From assembly GCA_003524705.1 (NCBI GenBank), contig DQGV01000155.1, positions 1 to 6,022 on the forward strand: DNA of 6,022 nt, given 5' to 3'. A program made the translations under genes and the position numbers. How positions within the stretch are numbered: the first letter of the stretch is position 1; the number at the start of each line of letters is the position of its first letter. Under the pieces are notes generated by a model. The model saw only the letters and a program-made list of their open reading frames with translations. It was not told the DNA's origin and searched no databases. This DNA is from Anaerolineae bacterium. GTDB lineage: Bacteria; Chloroflexota; Anaerolineae; Anaerolineales; Villigracilaceae. Below are positions 1 through 5,568 of this stretch, piece by piece.

Positions 1-1
1 T

Positions 2-487
2 GATGCTTTGTTTGCAGATAAAGCGGGTAAAGTCACATGCACGTTAAATATCGCATCTGTTGATTTGCACAGCAAAACAATTGTATTAACCAGAAACAAT
101 CCCGCGCCGATGTTTATTTGTCGTGGCGAACAAATTGACGAACACAATGAAGAAAGTGTTTCATTGGGAACTTCGCGTAATGTGCGTCCCGTCGTCACTG
201 AAATTGGAATTGAAACAGGATTAACCATTGTCATTTTTAGTGACGGCATTTCACATGCTGGCGAACGCGTTGGCAGACCGATGAACGTTCACCAAGCGCT
301 TCAATCCATGCTAGAAGACCAAGACCCAACTCCGCAACAACTTGCTGACTCTTTACTTGAACAAGCCGTGCGCCTCGATGACAACCGCCCAGCGGATGAC
401 ATCAGCGTATTAATTCTCAAAGTTTCAACACGCACAAGTGATAATGTGCGTCGTATGAACGTTCGTTTGCCGATTCATCATGCATAA
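2..487 (+). CDS. SpoIIE/PP2C-like serine phosphatase, C-terminal part (5' truncated)
   Basis: The reading frame is open to the left edge, so the gene starts outside the window. The TTG at 8 is only an internal codon. About 161 residues are visible and match the C-terminal half of a SpoIIE-type PPM phosphatase domain. Counting from codon 8, there is a strand-rich stretch with an N-N-P-A-P turn at 30-34 (usually G-H-x-P-P), a metal-site motif F-S-D-G at 77-80, and the closing metal-site motif A-D-D-I-S at 129-133. A short basic tail (V-R-R-M) follows. In this family the Asp residues bind Mn/Mg and the enzyme removes phosphate from Ser/Thr, often on anti-sigma-antagonist or other switch proteins. 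The sensory N-terminus cannot be seen, so the input signal is unknown. The stop codon overlaps the next gene by 8 bp, which indicates an operon. The family call is firm; the substrate is unknown. Confidence 0.85.
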   Translation, partial: DALFADKAGKVTCTLNIASVDLHSKTIVLTRNNPAPMFICRGEQIDEHNEESVSLGTSRNVRPVVTEIGIETGLTIVIFSDGISHAGERVGRPMNVHQALQSMLEDQDPTPQQLADSLLEQAVRLDDNRPADDISVLILKVSTRTSDNVRRMNVRLPIHHA

Positions 488-1535
488 GAACACCAAAGTC
501 GAGAATCGCTTTCAAGCCTCAATACGCGATACGATTATATTATTTCAAGAATTTCGTTCGCCCTTATTTTGGTTTTCGGTTGCGGTCATTGGCGGTGGCA
601 TTTTATATAACTTTATTTCCACATTAGTCAACGAACCGATTAACGACCCGATGGAATCTGTATATATTGTTCTGACTGCTACATTTTTACAAACCACAAA
701 TCGTGACTTTCCAAATCATTTGGCATTACAAGGCTTTCACTTTTTTATGCCCTTTATCGGAGTCATCTTACTTTCACAAGGGTTAGCAGATTTTGGCACT
801 CTACTCTTTAACCGCCACGCGCGGACAAAGGAATGGGAAATGGCTGTTGCATCCACACTAAAAAAACACATTGTTCTAATTGGGTTTGGTCACTTAGGCT
901 TTCGCATTGCCTTAAAACTACATGAAATGGGAAAACAAATCGTTGTCATTGAACAAAACCCAAAACTAGATACACTGAACGAAGCACGTCGAATTGGGAT
1001 TCCCGTCATCACGGATGATGCTACAAGACAAATTACATTAGAAGGCGCAAATGTAAAACGAGCTGAGACCATTATCTTAGCTAGCCAAAACGATGCCATG
1101 AATTTACAAATCGCCTTAAAAGCTCGAGGCATCAATCCAGATATCAAAGTTGTCGTAAGAATCTTTGATGACGATTTTGCACACGCCCTGCAAGATCAAT
1201 TTGGTTTTATTGCATTAAGTGCCACCGAAATGGCAGCACCTGTCTTTGCCGCCGCCGCGGCTGGTGTAGATGTCACCAATCCAATTTCAGTTGAAGGAAG
1301 ATTACTAAGCCTTGCCAGATTAACGCTTACAAAAGAATCGCCATTGATAAATAAAACGGTTGACTATGTTGAAAACAATTACAAAGTCAATGTGGTGCTT
1401 TTCAAACGTGAAGATGAAACCCAAATGCCGCCGAAAGATAATGTTAAATTAAATGTCGGAGATGTAATCGCTATTATTGGAGGACCTGAAGAATTAAACA
1501 TTGTCCTCCACAATAAAACCAATGAACGAAGATGA
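480..1535 (+). CDS. Channel-like membrane protein with RCK (TrkA-N/TrkA-C) domain
   Basis: This 351-residue protein has two hydrophobic segments, about 29-50 and 87-111, separated by a short loop (about 59-80) that sits where a potassium-channel pore loop would be. A cytoplasmic RCK module follows. Its Rossmann nucleotide-binding site shows G-F-G-H-L-G at 135-140, with an acidic residue ending strand 2 (E158 in V-V-I-E). A TrkA-C-like domain spans about 266-345. RCK domains bind NAD(H), ATP or ions and gate potassium channels or transporters. The canonical T-x-G-Y-G filter is absent: residues 41-84 contain no glycine at all. Potassium conduction is therefore not supported, and it may be a membrane-anchored nucleotide sensor. 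The ATG at 480 overlaps the phosphatase gene by 8 bp with no clear Shine-Dalgarno, suggesting translational coupling. The RCK assignment is firm; the channel function is not. Confidence 0.85.
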   Translation: MHKNTKVENRFQASIRDTIILFQEFRSPLFWFSVAVIGGGILYNFISTLVNEPINDPMESVYIVLTATFLQTTNRDFPNHLALQGFHFFMPFIGVILLSQGLADFGTLLFNRHARTKEWEMAVASTLKKHIVLIGFGHLGFRIALKLHEMGKQIVVIEQNPKLDTLNEARRIGIPVITDDATRQITLEGANVKRAETIILASQNDAMNLQIALKARGINPDIKVVVRIFDDDFAHALQDQFGFIALSATEMAAPVFAAAAAGVDVTNPISVEGRLLSLARLTLTKESPLINKTVDYVENNYKVNVVLFKREDETQMPPKDNVKLNVGDVIAIIGGPEELNIVLHNKTNERR

Positions 1536-1884
1536 CGCTAAACTCTTAATCGGAATTGTGGGTCCGTGTGGCTCAGGCAAATCCACTTTGCTGGCGGGGT
1601 TAGAAAAACACGGCTATCGTTGTCGGCATATTGCCCAAGAACATTCATACGTCAAGCAAATGTGGCAAGTGATTACCAAACCCGATTTGCTCATCTTTTT
1701 AGAATGTTCATTTGAAAATTGCACCAAGCGCAGAAAATTAAATTGGTTACTCAGTGATTATGAAGAACAACACAGAAGATTAAGCCATGCCCATGAACAT
1801 GCTGATTTGATTATTGATACTAACATCCACAACCCAGATGAAGTTCTTGATTCTGCTTTGAAATTTTTAGAGAAAAGAAAATGA
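1522..1884 (+). CDS. Small P-loop NTPase, kinase-like
   Basis: A 120-residue protein starting at the ATG at 1522; an in-frame TTG at 1501 would add seven residues unlikely to belong to the fold. A hydrophobic strand leads into a clear Walker A motif, G-P-C-G-S-G-K-S-T at 14-22. A second strand, P-D-L-L-I-F-L-E at 54-61, occupies the Walker B/DxD-like position of nucleotide kinases. A basic pair (R70-R71) could belong to a lid. A D-L-I-I-D-T strand at 95-100 and a final helix resemble the C-terminal end of small nucleoside/nucleotide or dephospho-CoA kinase folds. The protein is shorter than those enzymes (usually about 180-210 residues), and no substrate motif is recognisable. It overlaps the RCK gene by 14 bp and the peptidase gene by 4 bp (ATGA), so it is firmly in the same operon. 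ATP or GTP binding is well supported; the substrate is unknown. Confidence 0.75.
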   Translation: MNEDDAKLLIGIVGPCGSGKSTLLAGLEKHGYRCRHIAQEHSYVKQMWQVITKPDLLIFLECSFENCTKRRKLNWLLSDYEEQHRRLSHAHEHADLIIDTNIHNPDEVLDSALKFLEKRK

Positions 1885-3359
1885 TAAAAAAAACTTTGAT
1901 ATTTAACTTATTCACGCTTCTTATTCTAACCTCATGCCTGTCTCTACAACCTCAGCCTGAGATTACACCCACATCCCTCCCCTCCACCTCAACACAAGAC
2001 AATGATTTATCCATCTTCAAAAGTGGACTCAACCCTGCCTATCATTCGGTGATAGATGAATTATCAACTGCGAGTGTATACAAAATTGATTTTGTTATTG
2101 CAGATAACTTATATCAAATTTCGGGTAAACAAACCGTAGATTACACAAACAATGAAGATGTAGCACTAGATGAAATTCATTTTCGCTTATTTCCAAATAT
2201 TCTTGGTGGTGAAATCACTGTAGAAAATGTTTCTGTAAATAATGAGTCAATTGAACCGAAATATGAATTGAACGATAGTTTGATGATTTTGTCATTGAAG
2301 AATCCATTACAGCCAGCAGGAAAAATAAACATTAGCATGGAATTTGATATTACGATTCCAAGAAGTGTGGATTTAAATTACGGAGTCCAAGCCTATTACA
2401 ACGATGTACTTGCGTTAGCACACATTTACCCGATGATTGCTGTGTATGATGATGAAGGCTGGAATTCTGAAATTCCGCCCCAATCTGGTGATGTGACATA
2501 TGCAGATATGTCATTCTTTATCGTCACTGTAGATGCACCAAAGGATTTGGTCTTGGTGGCTTCTGGGGTTGAATCAAATGTTGAGGAAAATGGAAACAGG
2601 CAAAAGGTCAGGTATGAAGCGGGACCTGTACGGGATTTTTATCTAGCGGGCAGTCCAAATTATCAAGAATTTGTAAAAGAGATTGATGGAGTTACACTTC
2701 GTTTTTACACGCCGGGTTATCTACAATCTGGCGCAGACGAGTCGTTAGATATGGCGGCGCAATCTATCAAGGTTTTCAATGCAAGGTATGGAGTGTATCC
2801 ATACACCGAATTAGATTTTGTTTCTACGCCGACATTGGCATTGGGGATTGAATATCCCGGTGCCATTGCAATTACGGAATGGATTATGGAACCACAAATC
2901 GGTTATTTAGAAGGAACGGTTGTGCATGAAGTGGCGCATCAATGGTTTTATAACTTGGTCGGCAATGACCAATTGGATGACCCATGGTTGGATGAATCTT
3001 TGGCACAATTTGCCACGATGCAATATTTTACAGACCGGTATGGTGAGCAAGGCATGTTGGAATTTCGGCGTGAATTAAAAGGAAGATGGGCATATGTAGG
3101 TGAAGAAGAAATTCCTGTCGGCTTGCCTGTGAGTGAATATAGCGGCGTGGAATATAGCGGAATTGTTTACGGACGTGGTGCATTGTTTTTTATGGAACTC
3201 GAAGCTGTGATGGGTACGGATGCCTTTAATGCTTTTATGAAAAGTTATGTGGAAAATAATGCCTTTGGGATTAGTACAACTGAAATTTTGCGTGCTGAAG
3301 CGGAAGCAAGTTGTGGGTGTGATTTGACTGAGTTGTTTGAGGAGTGGGTGTATCCATAA
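1881..3359 (+). CDS. M1-family (gluzincin) zinc metallopeptidase, lipoprotein
   Basis: A complete 492-residue protein. The N-terminus is a lipoprotein signal: two lysines, a hydrophobic core, and the lipobox L-T-S-C with Cys19 as the lipidated residue. A Pro/Ser/Thr-rich linker (about 22-40) follows. A beta-rich N-terminal domain (about 65-260) precedes the catalytic domain. The zinc site is complete: H-E-V-A-H at 349-353, then 18 residues, then E372 in W-L-D-E-S. The exopeptidase G-x-M-E-N motif is replaced by G-I-E-Y-P-G at 322-327, a form I recall from bacterial M1-like proteins. Y430, in V-Y-G-R-G, is the likely transition-state tyrosine. The protein should be anchored outside the cytoplasmic membrane and cleave peptides, perhaps from the N-terminus. 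No ERAP1-like C-terminal domain is present; the chain ends soon after the catalytic helices. The ATG overlaps the previous stop by 4 bp (ATGA), and a purine-rich stretch lies just upstream. Confidence 0.9.
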   Translation: MIKKTLIFNLFTLLILTSCLSLQPQPEITPTSLPSTSTQDNDLSIFKSGLNPAYHSVIDELSTASVYKIDFVIADNLYQISGKQTVDYTNNEDVALDEIHFRLFPNILGGEITVENVSVNNESIEPKYELNDSLMILSLKNPLQPAGKINISMEFDITIPRSVDLNYGVQAYYNDVLALAHIYPMIAVYDDEGWNSEIPPQSGDVTYADMSFFIVTVDAPKDLVLVASGVESNVEENGNRQKVRYEAGPVRDFYLAGSPNYQEFVKEIDGVTLRFYTPGYLQSGADESLDMAAQSIKVFNARYGVYPYTELDFVSTPTLALGIEYPGAIAITEWIMEPQIGYLEGTVVHEVAHQWFYNLVGNDQLDDPWLDESLAQFATMQYFTDRYGEQGMLEFRRELKGRWAYVGEEEIPVGLPVSEYSGVEYSGIVYGRGALFFMELEAVMGTDAFNAFMKSYVENNAFGISTTEILRAEAEASCGCDLTELFEEWVYP

Positions 3360-3393
3360 ATGGTAACAATGCTCAACAAATTATCAAATCCCT

Positions 3394-3399
3394 TATAAT
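3394..3399 (+). promoter_or_regulatory. Putative -10 element of the creatininase-family gene
   Basis: A perfect TATAAT hexamer ends 7 nt before the ATG at 3407, so transcription would begin at or next to the start codon, giving a leaderless mRNA. No good -35 hexamer lies 16-18 bp upstream (GCTCAA or its neighbours) and there is no extended -10 TG. The call rests on the hexamer, its position in the 47-bp gap, and the identical spacing at the gene starting at 4636. Confidence 0.45.
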
Positions 3400-3406
3400 T
3401 CCCCAC

Positions 3407-4585
3407 ATGAGAACCTTCTTCAACTACGACGACTTAACTTGGGACGAAGTTGCCAAACTCCCGCGCGATACACCTTTGGTTTTGCCATTAGGCTCAGGCT
3501 ACGATCATGCACAATTGCAGAGTCAATTATCAAATCCAGAACGATGCGGTTTACTTCCTCCGTTTCCGTTTGGATGGAGAAATAGCGGGCTTGAAATTCC
3601 AGACTCAATTTTTTGGGGTTACATCATCAACTTGTTAGATAGTTTGCGCGATGATGGTTTTTCAAGAGTGTATTGCCTCGCCCCTAGCGGCATTGACCCG
3701 CAAAGTTCTGTTATTGCAAACCTTCCTATTCTTCGGCAGGGTCATGTTTCGATGAATCAGCCCAAGCCATTTTTACCGCCCGATACCGAACGCGAAAAAG
3801 TCATTTTGATTCCGATTGGTCACACCGAGCAACATGGTTTTCATTTGCCGCTTTCGGTAGATACCCTCATCATTGATGCCATTGCTAAAGGAACTGTTTT
3901 GTATAAAAGTAATAGTTCTGATTTGACTACGCGCAGTTTTAATTTACCAGTCATGCCTTATGGAGTCAGCACACATCGTTCATCTTTTGCTGGCACGCTG
4001 AATGCTGGTGGACGCGCCTTTGAAGATTTTTGGATGGCTGTGATTGATACTTTGGTGGCTCGTGGATTCAACCGCTTCTATCTGATGAGTGGACATGGTG
4101 GCAATACCTCATTTTTGGTCAATATCGTCAAATATGCTGGTGAACGTCACCGCCGAATTTTTTGTGCAACTACTTGGTTACATACATCAGGCAGTATCGG
4201 TGCAGAGGCATTGAAAAAATATCGCACTTCACCAATTGGTGGAATGGGTCATGCTGGTGAATTGGAAACCTCTTTCATGCTTCATCTCCGCCTCGATTTA
4301 TGCAAAATGGAAAAAGTTGTAGATGAAATTGATTTCGTCTCAACCCCTGATTATTATATGGATTGGATTGAAGGCGGAAGTTTAGTCGCTAACCCACCTT
4401 GGGATGATGATACAAAAACTGGCGCGTATGGTGCAGGTAGCCACGCCACCGCCGAAAAAGGAAAGTTATGGCTCGAAGCCGCCATTGCAGAAAAAGCGAA
4501 TCATGTAGAACAAATCCATGAACAACATGAACGCCGAGAAAAAAGAAGAAATGAAGGCTATGGACTGTGGGGAAAGTTTAAATAA
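3407..4585 (+). CDS. Creatininase-family metal-dependent amidohydrolase with extra N-terminal pseudo-domain
   Basis: I chose the ATG at 3407 (392 residues) over a GTG at 3344, which would overlap the peptidase gene and encode a low-complexity leader; the TATAAT at 3394 also favours 3407. The C-terminal domain (about 130-392) carries the creatininase signature: E141-Q-H143-G-F-H-L-P-L with D152 as metal ligands, S-G-H-G-G-N at 228-233, and G-H-A-G-E-L-E-T-S at 281-289. Relatives of this fold hydrolyse cyclic amides or formamides (creatininase, the FAPy deformylase ArfB) or act in mycofactocin maturation (MftE). The substrate here is not identifiable. The usual length is about 240-260 residues. 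The surplus N-terminal 125 residues look like a shortened copy of the same fold without the metal ligands: P-L-G at 27-29, L-P-P-F-P-F-G at 50-56, G-F-S-R-V-Y at 84-89. The C-terminus is charged and helical (about 360-385). No terminator separates it from the next gene. Confidence 0.85.
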   Translation: MRTFFNYDDLTWDEVAKLPRDTPLVLPLGSGYDHAQLQSQLSNPERCGLLPPFPFGWRNSGLEIPDSIFWGYIINLLDSLRDDGFSRVYCLAPSGIDPQSSVIANLPILRQGHVSMNQPKPFLPPDTEREKVILIPIGHTEQHGFHLPLSVDTLIIDAIAKGTVLYKSNSSDLTTRSFNLPVMPYGVSTHRSSFAGTLNAGGRAFEDFWMAVIDTLVARGFNRFYLMSGHGGNTSFLVNIVKYAGERHRRIFCATTWLHTSGSIGAEALKKYRTSPIGGMGHAGELETSFMLHLRLDLCKMEKVVDEIDFVSTPDYYMDWIEGGSLVANPPWDDDTKTGAYGAGSHATAEKGKLWLEAAIAEKANHVEQIHEQHERREKRRNEGYGLWGKFK

Positions 4586-4599
4586 ATCCATTAACCTAG

Positions 4600-4628
4600 T
4601 TGACAACTACTTCAAAACTCGCTAAACT
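4600..4628 (+). promoter_or_regulatory. Sigma-70-type promoter of the recombinase-like gene
   Basis: A perfect -35 TTGACA (4600-4605) is followed by a 17-bp spacer and the -10 TAAACT (4623-4628, four of six matches to TATAAT). The expected transcription start, about 7 nt after the -10, coincides with the ATG at 4636, so the mRNA is predicted to be leaderless; there is no Shine-Dalgarno sequence. This decides the gene start: the in-frame TTG at 4600 is the first codon-sized part of the -35 box, not a start codon. Confidence 0.7.
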
Positions 4629-4635
4629 ATACGCA

Positions 4636-5535
4636 ATGGCAAAAACATCCGCTTCGGCACATATTAATTCTAAAACGCTACTTCCTAGTGCTATCAATGG
4701 TTGGGAAATGTTCATGCTAGACCAAGGTCGTTCCCCAAATACCGTCAAAGCATTTTTATCAGATGTTAATTTGCTTACGCAATATGTAGCGCCCGATAAA
4801 AATATCGGAAGCATCACCACTGAAGAGTTAAATAAATTTTTTGAGTGGATGGAAAAAAAGCGCGGGATTCCTTGTAGCCCAAAAACATTATCGCGTCGTA
4901 TTACGGCTGTAAAATCTTTTTTTCGTTGGTTACATCAACATGGCGCAATTTCAGTTGACCCCGCTGAAAAAGTTTTGCAACGCTCGGCGATTAGTCCACT
5001 TCCACAAGTGTTGACGAATGATGAATATGATGCTGTCTTACTTTCAGCAGACCGCCACCGCCGAGATAAAAAACCTGATGCTCGCCCTTACACTTTGGTT
5101 TACCTTTTACTCACTACAGGCATCAAGAAAAGTGAATGTTTAGGTATTCATCTCAATCACATTGACCTTGATGCAAAAAACGGACCCACATTATTCGTCC
5201 GTTATGCGAGCCCGGCGAATCGTTATAAAGAACGAAAAATAGAATTAGAAGAAGATTGGGTTAGCGCGTACAAAGAATATCTTGCCCAATACCAACCTGT
5301 TGACCAAGTCTTCGCATGGTCACCACGTCGTTTGGAATATTTACTTGAAGACATTGGTGAAGAAGCAGGCTTGAGCAAACATCTTTCATTTGATATGTGT
5401 CGCTGGACTTGCGCTTTACATGATTATCAAAACGGAATCGAACCCGATGCAATCCGCCAAAAACTAGGCGTATCAAAAATTCAATGGCGCGAGTTATTGA
5501 TTAAGTTAAAACAATTAAATGGTGAAGCAAAATAA
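4636..5535 (+). CDS. Tyrosine-recombinase-fold protein, apparently catalytically inactive
   Basis: A 299-residue XerC/XerD-sized protein starting at the ATG at 4636. Residues about 18-105 form a typical SAM-like core-binding domain (G-R-S-P-N-T-V at 31-37, a helix ending F-F-R-W-L at 95-99). The catalytic-type domain starts near 125 (L-T-N-D-E-Y). Aligned by eye with XerD, the first catalytic Arg is Lys164 (T-G-I-K instead of T-G-L-R). A candidate catalytic Lys survives in Y-K-E-R (197-200). The box II His is Asp253 while its Arg256 is kept, the L-G-H His is Val279, and the nucleophilic Tyr position is Leu288. There is no tyrosine after residue 264. Active family members cut and rejoin DNA through a phosphotyrosine bond; this one should not. 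The frame is intact with no stops, so it looks maintained, perhaps as a DNA-binding or structural protein. It has its own promoter and ends inside a strong terminator. Annotation pipelines would probably call it an integrase, which would mislead. Confidence 0.85.
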   Translation: MAKTSASAHINSKTLLPSAINGWEMFMLDQGRSPNTVKAFLSDVNLLTQYVAPDKNIGSITTEELNKFFEWMEKKRGIPCSPKTLSRRITAVKSFFRWLHQHGAISVDPAEKVLQRSAISPLPQVLTNDEYDAVLLSADRHRRDKKPDARPYTLVYLLLTTGIKKSECLGIHLNHIDLDAKNGPTLFVRYASPANRYKERKIELEEDWVSAYKEYLAQYQPVDQVFAWSPRRLEYLLEDIGEEAGLSKHLSFDMCRWTCALHDYQNGIEPDAIRQKLGVSKIQWRELLIKLKQLNGEAK

Positions 5536-5568
5536 TAAAACATCCCGCAAATTGCGGGATGTTTTATT
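5534..5568. terminator. Bidirectional intrinsic terminator between convergent genes
   Basis: A perfect inverted repeat with 17-nt arms (AATAAAACATCCCGCAA at 5534-5550 and its exact complement at 5552-5568) around a single A. The realistic hairpin has a GC-rich CATCCCGC/GCGGGATG stem, a small A/T loop, and flanking A and T runs giving a U-tract on both strands. It overlaps the last two bases of the recombinase stop (5533-5535) and contains the tilS stop (complement of 5564-5566), so it serves both genes. Confidence 0.9.

Noticed and set aside
2494..2513. Near-perfect inverted repeat TGACATAT-GCAG-ATATGTCA
   Set aside because: It lies well inside the M1 peptidase coding region, far from any start, is A/T-rich with a short loop, and has no partner elsewhere. 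An operator-like role is possible but nothing supports it over chance.
3344..3406. Upstream GTG start for the creatininase-family gene
   Set aside because: It would overlap the peptidase gene by 16 bp and add 21 residues unlike the family's N-terminus, and it ignores the TATAAT placed exactly for the ATG at 3407.
3379..3537. 13-bp direct repeat AATTATCAAATCC at 3379-3391 and 3525-3537
   Set aside because: One copy abuts the -10 element and the other is inside the creatininase coding region. In a 6-kb A/T-rich window one exact 13-mer match is not surprising, and there are no further copies or flanking structure.
4596..4820. Antisense reading frame opposite the start of the recombinase-like gene
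   Set aside because: It is a shadow of the coding strand: no ribosome-binding site, no domain-like features, and it would cover the promoter at 4600-4628. The antisense frames at 890-1147, 3420-3608 and 5261-5476 were dropped for the same reasons.
4600..5568. Mobile element or integrated island marked by an integrase next to a gene end
   Set aside because: The recombinase-like protein lacks its catalytic residues. The neighbour is tilS, a protein gene and not a tRNA. I see no attachment-site duplication, insertion-sequence ends or phage-like cargo in the window.
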